Source: Streptomyces filipinensis
GTDB taxonomy: Bacteria > Actinomycetota > Actinomycetes > Streptomycetales > Streptomycetaceae
NCBI RefSeq assembly: GCF_014649495.1
Contig: NZ_BMTD01000030.1
Location: 1-64,000 of the forward strand
Direction of reading: 5' to 3'
Length of the DNA: 64,000 bases
Of the stretch, positions 8,763 to 16,138 are shown piece by piece. The notes beneath the pieces were generated by a model. That model saw nothing but the letters and a program-made list of their open reading frames with translations. It was not told the DNA's origin and searched no databases. The position numbers and the translations under genes are program-made. Positions within the stretch are counted from its first letter, which is position 1. Each line of letters opens with the position of its first letter.

Positions 8763-9296
8763 CGACCGTCTCCTCCAGTCCTCGGGCTGTGCTCGCCAAC
8801 GTTCGCCCCAAGGCAAGCCGAACACACACAAGCTGGCACAGGTCGGGAAGGCTGTCCGGGTCCGAGGCGCGAGTAGGCGTCCACCGCCAACCGAACGGCG
8901 GAGCCGCTAGCTCGGCCATCTGCCCCTCCCCCCCCTCGTGGCCGCTGCACCCTCGTCGGAGCGGCGCCTCCCTGTTCAGCCAGTCGCTCAGGTGCGTCGC
9001 GACGGACACGTTCTGGGCACACGGGGGAAAAGGCGCCCTACAACGGCCCGTTTTCCGACCGTCCTCACCAGCCCTTCGCGGCACTGACGCTGCCAGACTG
9101 CTGACTTCTCTGCATTCGTGTCAGGTCACGGTCCTCCAGCATCAGCGCCGGGGCAGGCAGGCGGGATCAGACTACGGAAGGGCGTTACCGGCCGGCACCG
9201 AGATCCCACCACAGCACGACATGCTTCGGTGACCCTTCGGGAGTGCCCTCAGGGCCTCGGAGCGTCAAACGGGACTCGCCTTGCGCGGTGGCACCG
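8763..9296. other. Intergenic stretch; one possible short overlapping frame
   Basis: Promoter region of the molybdoenzyme operon and downstream region of the MpaB gene. On the minus strand an ATG at 8919, with an unusually strong GGGGGGAGGGG upstream, opens a frame beginning MAELAAPPFGWRWTPTRASD. It runs into the oxidoreductase gene in another frame and is not called as a gene. Nothing else was recognised. Confidence 0.35.
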
Positions 9297-10460
9297 TCAG
9301 GGCGCGACGGTGGGTGCGGGAGGAGTCCAGCGGTGGGTAGGGGGCACGTTGCCGCTGATGCCGAAGTCCTTCTTCAGCTGTTCGGGGATGGCGTAGTGCA
9401 TGACGCGGCCGCGGGTGAGGGAGGACAGCTCGAAGACGGTGGTGAGGTGGCCGAGGCGGTCCAGGGCCCAGGCGCCCAGCGGTGAGCTGTCCTCGATGGT
9501 CTCCAGCACGCCGAGCAGGCTGGGCACGATCTTGACCACGCTGTCCCAGCGGGTGCGGGGCACTTGGAGCCAGTCGGCGCAGGTGTCGCCGACGAGGTGG
9601 CGGAGGAGGGCGGAGACGATGGGGTCGAAGAAGGTGCCAGGGACGACCTCCTCGTAGAGGTCGATCAGCTGTCGGGTCAGATGGGCGCCCTCTTCCGAAG
9701 GGCCCATGTGGCGGAGCATGTACAGGTCGAGGAACTGCCGGGCCTCTTCCAGAGTTTTGGGCACGGCGCCCTGGTCGACCCCGAGGATGGCGCCGACCAC
9801 ACGCCATGCGTAGAAGTACGCTTCGGCGCCTTCGGTGGACATGTGGATCCCGAGCCGGTGCAGGCTGTCCAGGACGAGGAGGGAGAAGAACATCTGCCCG
9901 CCGATCATGTCCTCCTGGCAGATCGGCGTCCCCAGGGCCTCGGTGTCCCAGCGGTTCTCGCGCTTGAGGTGGTGGCGGATGGAGGCATGCAGGAGACGAA
10001 CCTTCTGCGCGGCGGGGATGAAGCGGCTGCCGGCTTCGAAGGCGTCGGGCTGCATCAGGTAGACGGTGAACTGGCCTGTCTCGGCCATCCGCTTGGACGG
10101 GTAGTTCAGTCCGTGCGTGGCGGACAGCAGCTTCGCGACGTGGGGCACGACGTAGCAGGCGGGCATGGAGGCGAAGGACAGAGCGGTGGAGATGTGCACG
10201 TTGTTGTCGATGAAGAACAGCCTGGCCTTCTCCATCTCGCCCCAGTCCACCCAGGACGGGGGCACGCTGGTGGTCTGGAGGTACTCGCGGGCGACCTCGG
10301 GCAGCCCATCGGGCAGGGGTGAGCCGGCGGTGGAGACGTAGCGCATCAGGGTGTTGAACTTGCCGACCTCCCCCCGCTCGAACAGTGTGGTCACGACGGC
10401 GTCGGCGAGTTCGTCGCCGGACTGGCGCAGGGCGTTCATCGAGGCTTCGGTGCAGGTCAT
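9297..10460 (-). CDS. MpaB/rubber-oxygenase-fold protein (DUF2236; 387 aa)
   Basis: Belongs to the oxygenase MpaB / Lcp catalytic-domain family (all-helical, heme b). Arg124 and Thr128 in KRMAETGQF and His158 in RLLHASIR have the same spacing (4 and 30 residues) as Arg164, Thr168 and the heme-ligand His198 remembered for latex-clearing protein of Streptomyces K30. That argues for an intact heme site. No signal peptide is present, unlike secreted Lcp, so it acts in the cytoplasm. Family members cleave or oxidise isoprenoid chains or act as dehydratases. It lies 60 bases behind a polyprenyl diphosphate synthase, so an isoprenoid substrate is the natural guess. ATG at 10460; the product is full length. 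Confidence 0.85.
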   Translation of the reverse strand: MTCTEASMNALRQSGDELADAVVTTLFERGEVGKFNTLMRYVSTAGSPLPDGLPEVAREYLQTTSVPPSWVDWGEMEKARLFFIDNNVHISTALSFASMPACYVVPHVAKLLSATHGLNYPSKRMAETGQFTVYLMQPDAFEAGSRFIPAAQKVRLLHASIRHHLKRENRWDTEALGTPICQEDMIGGQMFFSLLVLDSLHRLGIHMSTEGAEAYFYAWRVVGAILGVDQGAVPKTLEEARQFLDLYMLRHMGPSEEGAHLTRQLIDLYEEVVPGTFFDPIVSALLRHLVGDTCADWLQVPRTRWDSVVKIVPSLLGVLETIEDSSPLGAWALDRLGHLTTVFELSSLTRGRVMHYAIPEQLKKDFGISGNVPPTHRWTPPAPTVAP

Positions 10461-10520
10461 GTCAGCGGTCCCTCTCGACAGGCCGCACGGTGGTGTGCGG
10501 TGGCCGTTGCGCGGTGCGGG

Positions 10521-11573
10521 TCAGTTGCGGCGGTCGGTGGCGGAGTGAGCGAGAGCGGTCAGCGCTCGCCGTGCCTGCTGAGACATGTCGAGCCCGCCCA
10601 GGCGGCCGACGGCTTCCCGCACTCGGGCGGCGATCATGTCTTCAACGTGTTCCGGGGCCTTGAGCGCGAGCATCAACTCGCGTACGTCCTGGAGGTGCTT
10701 CTCGTTGAGGTCACGGCGTCCCAGCACGCCGGCAAGACGCTCACGCTGTGTGGGAAGGGCGGCCTGCCAGGTTTTGGCCAGCAGGGCGGTGGGTCGGTGG
10801 CCGCGGATGTCGTCCAGGCTGGCCTTGCCCGTGCGCTCCGGTTCGCCGAAGAGGCCCAACAGATCGTCACGCAGCTGGAACGCCTCCCCCAGCGGAAGCC
10901 CGTACGCGGACAGGGCGGCCCGCAGCTCCGGTGAGGCGCCCGCAAGCAGGGCACCGATGAGCAGGGGCTGCTCGACGGTGTACTTGGCCGTCTTGTAGCG
11001 GACGACCTTCAGGGACACGTCCGGGTCCGGGTGGGTGCCCGTGGTCAGGATCTCCAGGCATTCGCCCGCGATCAGTTCCCGCGCGAGTTGCGCCCACATC
11101 GGCCGGGCCCTGGCCAGGTAGGCGGCCGGGAGGCCGCTGGCCGCGAACAGCTGCCCCGCCAGCGCCATCAGGTGATCCCCGACCAGCATGGCCAGCGAGC
11201 GGGCGGCAGCGCGTGCCTGTGGACGCCCGGCGAGGGTGGCCCGCAGGGAGATGTGAACGGTGGGCAGGTGATGACGCAGTGGGCTGTCGTCGATGATGTC
11301 GTCGTGGACGATCGCCGCGGCATGGACGAGCTCCATGGAAGCAGCCGCACGCATCAGGGCATCGCTGTCGGGCTGGCCGGCCGCACGCCACCCCCAGTAG
11401 CAGAAGGCCGCCCTCAGGCGCTTGCCGTGCCGCGCGGCCACCTGCAACTGCTCGGCGACCGGCTGCAGAGCGTCGTCGATCGCGAGAAGCTGATCGGCTT
11501 CGCCGGTCAGGAAGTCGTCCAGAAGGGCGTCGATACGGTCTTTGAACCCGGCCGGATCCCAGCGGTCAGACAT
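10521..11573 (-). CDS. Polyprenyl/geranylgeranyl diphosphate synthase family (350 aa)
   Basis: A trans-isoprenyl diphosphate synthase. The first aspartate-rich motif is DDIID (residues 91-95), preceded by the basic GKRLRA (50-55). The second is DDLLG (236-240), followed by a GK pair. These bind the Mg2+-diphosphate substrates for chain elongation with isopentenyl diphosphate. Residues just before the first motif are small (AAAIVH), which in this family allows products of C20 or longer. ATG at 11573 overlaps the end of the upstream small gene by 8 bases, and the MpaB-family gene follows after 60 bases. No terpene cyclase or phytoene synthase is in the window, so the final product is unknown. 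Confidence 0.92.
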   Translation of the reverse strand: MSDRWDPAGFKDRIDALLDDFLTGEADQLLAIDDALQPVAEQLQVAARHGKRLRAAFCYWGWRAAGQPDSDALMRAAASMELVHAAAIVHDDIIDDSPLRHHLPTVHISLRATLAGRPQARAAARSLAMLVGDHLMALAGQLFAASGLPAAYLARARPMWAQLARELIAGECLEILTTGTHPDPDVSLKVVRYKTAKYTVEQPLLIGALLAGASPELRAALSAYGLPLGEAFQLRDDLLGLFGEPERTGKASLDDIRGHRPTALLAKTWQAALPTQRERLAGVLGRRDLNEKHLQDVRELMLALKAPEHVEDMIAARVREAVGRLGGLDMSQQARRALTALAHSATDRRN

Positions 11574-11850
11574 CGCCGGCGGCCGCCGCCCGCCGGGCCA
11601 CAGCGTGCTGCGCCAGCACCTCCAGGTGGGCCGGGGAAGCGGATGCGGCGCGATCCAGGGCGATACGGCCGCGGGCCATCAGGTCCTGCTGCGCATCCCG
11701 TACGAGTTCGGGCCCGTCCGACCGGCGCAGCAGTTGCTGCACGGTTCCGGCCGCCGAGCCGATGGCGCTCACCGCCAGGTCCGCCAGACCCGCGACGAGC
11801 AGCACCGCCTGCTCCTCCGGACCCCGGCCGCTTGTCGGAGTACATGTCAT
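11566..11850 (-). CDS. Small helical protein leading the polyprenyl synthase operon (94 aa)
   Basis: ATG at 11850 has a good ribosome site (AGGGAG, 5 bases upstream). The protein is alanine-rich and predicted helical. A hydrophobic first half (AVLLVAGLADLAVSAIGSAAGTVQQLL) is followed by an amphipathic second half ending near ARRAAAAGDV. There is no cysteine-based motif. It overlaps the synthase gene by 8 bases, which implies coupled translation and probably joint function. The family is not recognised. A membrane-associated helper of the prenyl enzymes is possible but is inference only. Confidence 0.65.
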   Translation of the reverse strand: MTCTPTSGRGPEEQAVLLVAGLADLAVSAIGSAAGTVQQLLRRSDGPELVRDAQQDLMARGRIALDRAASASPAHLEVLAQHAVARRAAAAGDV

Positions 11851-12134
11851 ACCGATCTCCCTGCATTGTCGGTCGGTTGCGGCACACGCCGGCTCGCGGC
11901 GTTGCCGATCACAGGATGACCGCGCGATCACTCCGCGTTGCCCGCATTACCGCATCGAGTGATCACATGAACGCGTTTGCGACCTGAGTGGCCCAGGCCA
12001 GGGCGAGAGCGGCGACCAGCCACTTGCCGTCGCGTGGAGCGGCCGCCGGTTGCCGGCACGCGAGTTCGGCCGATCCGATGCCGGGCAACGACTCGCGGTT
12101 TGCGCCGTGTTCACTCGGGGGTAGCTCTCGGGCC

Positions 12135-12590
12135 ATGCGTGACTTGGTGCGGGAGCGGTACCACCGGCGTCGTGCCCCGGTCTACGACGAGACCAGCTAT
12201 CGCGGGGACGAGACGGTGAACGCCGGGCTCGACCGGGAGACGGCCGAGATCGGGAAGCTGCTCAACGCGCTGCCACAGGGGCGAGTGGCGGATGTCGCCT
12301 GTGGCACGGGCGTGTGGACCCAGTGCCTGCGCGGCGAAGTCACAGCCCTTGACCAGAGTGCGGAGATGCTCCAACTGACGCACACCCGGGTGCCGCAGGC
12401 CCGCAGGGTGCAGGCGCTGTTTCCGCCGCTGCCGTTCACCACCGGCGGCCTGGACCGCACCGTCACGCAGTGACGGCGACCTGCACGAGGAGCAGACGGA
12501 GCTGCGGACCGCCGGCGGGACCACCTACCCGATCTTCCGGCGCCGCTTCACCGCCGAGAGCCTGAGCTCGGAACTGGACGGCTGCCGTCG
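12135..12590 (+). pseudogene. Class I methyltransferase remnant with internal deletion and frameshift
   Basis: From ATG 12135 the frame encodes a normal methyltransferase start (about 90 residues), including motif I VADVACGTGVW and ALDQSAEMLQ, then stops at 12471. The matching C-terminus continues in another frame from about 12475 (DLHEEQTELRTAGGTTYPIF, then RRRFTAESL). The middle, roughly 70-90 residues, is missing. The remnant stops abruptly at about 12585, where the opposite-strand DUF6454 remnant begins. It cannot encode a working enzyme. Confidence 0.75.
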
Positions 12591-13082
12591 ATCTCCAGAT
12601 GGACCGCGTTGTAAGTGACGACACGGCCGGCCGGAGCCAAGGTCGTCACCGGAGCCTCGTGCTCGATCCGGCCCGACTCGATCTCGACGACAGCGATACC
12701 ACCGAGACTGAAGACGCCGGTGCCCGCGAGCCGGTACTCCGCGATGCCGGTGCACACCATGTGGCCGCCGCCGGCCGTGACGCAGGTCTGGTAGTCGACG
12801 AAGTGGCTCTTGTTGTCGGCCCGATGGACGAGCCGCCGACGGTGAAAGTGAGCAGCCGCCTGGATCCCCACGTCACGGCGTGCAGCAGGCCGGTGTCGCG
12901 GTCGCGGACGATGCCCCCGATGTGGTCGTCGAAGCGGAACGCCTCGGTAACGGCCAGAGTGTCGGGATCCACGCGGTAGACGATGGAACGGGAGTCGGGC
13001 CGTACTCAGCGGTCGGCACCCGGAGGGATTCACCGTCGAAGTCGATGCCGCCGGGGTGGTGGATCCGCTCATGATTCGTCAA
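12587..13082 (-). pseudogene. DUF6454 family remnant, three reading frames
   Basis: Successive pieces of one DUF6454-like beta-propeller-type protein are found in three frames, in the correct order: HHPGGIDFDGESLRVP (near 13070), then DPDTLAVTEAFRFDDHIGG and RDRDTGLLHAVTWGS (near 12970-12850), then HFVDYQTCVTAGGGHM and VVEIESGRIEHEAPV (near 12800-12650). At least two frameshifts separate them. Both the signal-peptide end and the usual C-terminus are missing, cut off by the integrase remnant on one side and the methyltransferase remnant on the other. Intact members of this family are secreted proteins of unknown function. Confidence 0.75.
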
Positions 13083-13568
13083 CGACCCCTGCGGCGTTCC
13101 GTCGGCTCGGTGTAGTAGCCGGTGGGACCACGTAGCAGGTAGCCGTCCTTCGTGGTGCCGTGCTTCTCCTCGTACCGCTCCATGGCTTCCCGCACGGAGC
13201 GGGGCAGAGGGACCTCCCTGAACTCCCCTGCCTTACGGTGCTCCAGCTTTGCTGGCCTGTGCGTGTTGGACCCCACGCCATCGGCCTCCAGCTCGTCCAG
13301 GAAACGCTCGACCGCGATCGGCGTGACGGAGTTCAGCTTCCGCGATCCGAGACGGGGAACGCTGTGCACGTTGATGGAGCTGTCCACGTGCGAGCCCGTG
13401 GAGTACGCCCTCGTCCTCCGTCGCTGCTTGTCGTCGGCTGAGGCGCCGGGCGCGGTTTGCTTCGGGCTGGACCAGCGGCTCAGGGCGGGGTGAGGGTGTC
13501 AAGCCGTGCAGCGAGGGCGGGGTGGGTGCGTCGGCGCTGGACGGTGCCGGCTGGTCGGCCGGGGTCAT
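13079..13568 (-). pseudogene. Tyrosine-recombinase (phage-type integrase) remnant
   Basis: A start-like ATG at 13568 with GAGGGAGGTG upstream opens MTPADQPAPSSADAPT, then the frame shifts near 13500. The continuation reads KQRRRTRAYSTGSHVDSSINVH and then LNSVTPIAVERFLDELEADGVG, the end of an SAM-like core-binding domain. The catalytic domain is joined after a deletion (KLEHRKAGEFREVPLPRSV, HGTTKDGYLLRG). The R..HxxR..Y catalytic residues are absent, and the gene ends where the DUF6454 remnant starts. It is divergent from hsp20 and sits at the RheA-type operators. It marks a dead integrative element. No att site was recognised. Confidence 0.8.
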
Positions 13569-13585
13569 GGACACCTCCCTCTCGT

Positions 13586-13604
13586 GGTCATCACCTGGAT
13601 GACA
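13586..13604. promoter_or_regulatory. RheA-type operator, copy 1
   Basis: GGTCATC-ACCTG-GATGACA is an inverted repeat differing by one base from the TGTCATC-N5-GATGACA sequence remembered as the target of RheA, the thermosensing repressor of hsp18 in Streptomyces albus. It lies 26 bp (centre to centre) upstream of a second, perfect copy and about 92 bp before the hsp20 start. Confidence 0.65.
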
Positions 13605-13611
13605 CCAGGTT

Positions 13612-13630
13612 TGTCATCCATTGGATGACA
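13612..13630. promoter_or_regulatory. RheA-type operator, copy 2 (perfect match)
   Basis: TGTCATC-CATTG-GATGACA matches the RheA operator pattern exactly. It sits 66 bp upstream of the hsp20 ATG, in the divergent region with the integrase remnant. This suggests heat-inducible repression of hsp20. No rheA gene is in the window, so the repressor would have to be encoded elsewhere. Confidence 0.75.
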
Positions 13631-13695
13631 TGTTACAACGGTGTCAGTGAGGCGCATTGGCAGCAACTGCCTGAACCTGCTGGAGGTGTTTTCCG

Positions 13696-14127
13696 ATGTT
13701 GATGCGCACCGACCCCTTCCGCGAGCTGGACCGGATGGCGCAGCAGCTCATGGGCCCGGGCACCTGGTCCAGGCCGTCGCCGATGCCGATGGACGCCTAC
13801 CGCGAGGGCGACCAGTACGTGGTGGCCTTCGACGTCCCGGGCGTCAGCGCGGACGCGATCGACATCGACGTCGAGCGGAACATGCTGACCGTCAAGGCCG
13901 AGCGCCGGCCGGTGGCGAAGGCGGACGACGTGCAGATGGAGCTCTCGGAGCGGCCGCTGGGCGTCTTCTCCCGCCAGATCGTGCTCGCCGACACGCTGGA
14001 CACCGAGCACATCCAGGCCGACTACGACGCAGGCGTGCTCACGCTGCGCATCCCGATCGCCGAGCGAGCCAAGCCCCGCAAGATCTCCGTCGGCGTCGGA
14101 TCCGGCCACAGGGAGATCGCCGGCTGA
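13696..14127 (+). CDS. Hsp20/alpha-crystallin small heat shock protein (143 aa)
   Basis: ATG at 13696 follows GGAGGTG by 7 bases. A short N-terminal arm (MLMRTDPFRELDRMAQQL) precedes the alpha-crystallin domain (about residues 30-130), which includes VAFDVPGVSADAIDIDVE and the conserved AGVLTLRIPIAE strand. The tail carries a PRKISV (I-x-V-like) anchor used for oligomer assembly. It is an ATP-independent holdase that keeps unfolding proteins soluble. Two RheA-type operators lie upstream and a strong hairpin terminator follows, so it is a single-gene, probably heat-regulated unit. It is intact although its left neighbours are pseudogenes. Confidence 0.92.
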   Translation: MLMRTDPFRELDRMAQQLMGPGTWSRPSPMPMDAYREGDQYVVAFDVPGVSADAIDIDVERNMLTVKAERRPVAKADDVQMELSERPLGVFSRQIVLADTLDTEHIQADYDAGVLTLRIPIAERAKPRKISVGVGSGHREIAG

Positions 14128-14152
14128 GCCGGACGGACGAGGGCTGAACACA

Positions 14153-14194
14153 GGCGGAGGACGGGTAACCTGACCCCCTCACCCGTCCTCCGCC
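14153..14194 (+). terminator. Hairpin terminator after hsp20
   Basis: GGCGGAGGACGGGT and its exact complement ACCCGTCCTCCGCC form a perfect 14-bp stem with a 14-base loop, starting 25 bases after the hsp20 stop. There is no U-tract, as is usual for Streptomyces. Confidence 0.8.
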
Positions 14195-14223
14195 TTCCGT
14201 GGACTCGAAAGGGGTGACGGCCG

Positions 14224-14409
14224 GTGCTACGCGCAGCGTTCCTCGGCCACGTGCAGGACCGCGGCAGGTGCCACCCGCTGGGACACGGATCCGTCTTCTC
14301 CTCCGTCGCCGCCTACGCCGGCCCCGATCTCACGACACGCATCCTGCACCAGCTCCCTTCGGGCTATGCGCTGCTGTTCGGCCGCGCCGAACTCACCCCT
14401 GCCGCATGA
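14224..14409 (+). CDS. Possible small hypothetical protein (61 aa)
   Basis: A GTG at 14224 opens a frame with strongly G/C-biased third positions, so it looks coding, and it ends PSGYALLFGRAELTPAA. No family was recognised and no clear ribosome site precedes it. It may instead be the C-terminal end of a deleted gene, in keeping with the decayed surroundings. Confidence 0.3.
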   Translation: MLRAAFLGHVQDRGRCHPLGHGSVFSSVAAYAGPDLTTRILHQLPSGYALLFGRAELTPAA

Positions 14410-14595
14410 CAGGGCTCCCGCCCGCTCGCATCGACGTGCCGGCACACGCGGTCGAGCGCACCGGCCGGCGTGCCGTTGGCCCTCTGCGAGATCCCGGCCG
14501 TTCGTTGCAACGAACTGAGACATCACGGACATAGAACTGGCTGACCAGCGGTATCAGGTGCTTGATGCCTGCGTGCAGCCGGTCAGGAGGCGAGT

Positions 14596-14937
14596 ATGCC
14601 GGAGCGCAGGCAGGACGATTCGTCACAGTTCAACGCGGACCACCTGGGACCGGAAGAGCTTGCTCGAAAGATCGGCCAGTTGCAGCGGGAAATCGGCCAG
14701 CTTCAGGAAGCCGTGGTCTCGCATGCGGTGATTGACCAGGCCATCGGCGTGGTCGTGTCTCTCGGTGGCCTTCCTCCCGAACAGGGCTTCGATGTTCTAC
14801 GGACGGTTTCCCAGACCACGAACATCAGACTCCGGGAGGTCGCGGAACACATCGTCGGCTGGCCCGCCAGCAAAGAGCTGTCCGAGGACATCCGGCTGGC
14901 TCTGAAGGATGCTCTGTCCAAACCGGGCTCTGCCTGA
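14596..14937 (+). CDS. ANTAR domain protein (113 aa)
   Basis: ATG at 14596 follows a strong AGGAGGC. A helical N-terminus with a heptad-like KIGQLQREIGQLQEAV leads into an ANTAR domain (about residues 38-100), with SHAVIDQAIGVVVSLGGLPPEQGFDVLRTVSQ. ANTAR domains bind paired hairpins in nascent mRNA and act as antiterminators. Here no receiver or GAF sensor domain is present, so a signal must come from a partner or through the coiled coil. Streptomyces carries many such stand-alone ANTAR proteins. It is a single gene and its target RNA is unknown. Confidence 0.85.
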   Translation: MPERRQDDSSQFNADHLGPEELARKIGQLQREIGQLQEAVVSHAVIDQAIGVVVSLGGLPPEQGFDVLRTVSQTTNIRLREVAEHIVGWPASKELSEDIRLALKDALSKPGSA

Positions 14938-15026
14938 ACACGTGCGCGAGCCAGTTTCGGCGGCGGATCTTCAGACGTAGGGTGTTCGGCCGGTCTGCAG
15001 TGCGGAAGAGGAGCCGCCGGCCACGG

Positions 15027-16134
15027 TCAGGGCGGGCGCTCGTCCCACTGGCGGTCCGTGGTCAGCACCTCCTCCACATCGGTGAGGCGGTCCAGGCCCT
15101 GAACGGCGCGGGAGGTGCGCTGGTTGGTGGCCAGCAGCGTGCGGTGGCGGTGGACGAAGGACCAACACCCGGTCGTATAGGGGCAGGCCCGCTCTCCGGT
15201 GCGGTCCCCGGGCCGGTACGAGCAGCCGTCGCACAGGTCGCTCATGCGGTGGAGGTAGGACCCGCCCGAGGTGTACGGCTTGGTGGTCAGGCGTCCTCGG
15301 CAGCCGTGACCACCTCCAGCGGGTCCAGCGGTCCGAGGTTCAGGGACGAGCAGAGCAGGCTGTGGCTCATCACCGGGTCGGCGGCGAGCATGGCGTCCTC
15401 GTGCGGGCCGAAGCCGGCCAGCCGGTGCTCGGTGAAGCGGCGCAGTGCGGCCAGGGCCTCGCGGCGGGTGGCAGGGAAGAGGCGCGGGCCGTCCCGGCCG
15501 GCGAAGCGGATGCCGTCTTCATGTTCCCAGCGGTCCAGGTCGGCGCGGACCTCGGCGTCGATGTCGTCCTCGCGGGGCCGGTACGGCTTGGGTGCGCCGA
15601 GTGTGTGTGCGCCCTCGGGCGGGGGTTCACGGTCGGCGTGGCCGTGGTTCCAGTGACCACCGGCTGGCGTGTCGCCGTCCATGAGGAGGTCCAGTTCGCG
15701 GCGCACCCAGCGGCACCAGGCGCAGAGCGGCTCTGGAGGTGGGATGGTGGACGGTCACGGGTGCATCACCGCTCGCCTCGCTCAGGCCCTCCCGGTACGT
15801 CTCGGCGTGGACGTAGCGGACCCGGTCGCCGAGTTCGGCGGCCCGGTGACGCATCGCGGAGAGCACCAGGTGGGCCTTGGCCCGGTGGAAGCGGCGGCGG
15901 CCGAAGCACCGAACGGGCCTCGATCATCACGACCGGCGCGTCGCGGGCGGGTGCTCCGCCCCCGCCGGGGGTGAGGAAGGCGCTGCGCTTGGGGGTGGCG
16001 AACCCGGCCGCGGCCACGGCACGGTCGCGCACGAACAGCGGCACGACGGTGTCGACGGCCGCCAGGGCGGCACGCAGCGGCGGGTGGCCGTGCAGACGCA
16101 GGTCGGAGATGAACAGGACGACCGAGACGCGCAT
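15027..16134 (-). pseudogene. Chimeric remnant: class I photolyase start joined to cryptochrome/photolyase-related protein
   Basis: ATG at 16134 with GAGGTGA upstream opens a class I DNA photolyase N-terminus (MRVSVVLFISDLRLHGHPPL through RDRAVAAAGFATPKRSAFL, about 54 residues). The sequence then switches to the N-terminal region of a photolyase-related (DPRP/FeS cryptochrome) protein (VVMIEARSVLR), shifts frame into MRHRAAELGDRVRYVHAETYR, and shifts again into a long middle piece (RRELDLLMDGDTPAGGHWNH and FTEHRLAGFGPHEDAMLAAD, 15287-15706). The tail is in another frame (15027-15245) with the Cys-rich MSDLCDGCSYRPGDRTGERA. A deletion fused two repair genes, and later frameshifts followed. The start is 4 bases after the SDR stop, so it was once co-translated. 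Confidence 0.8.
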
Positions 16135-16138
16135 GGGT

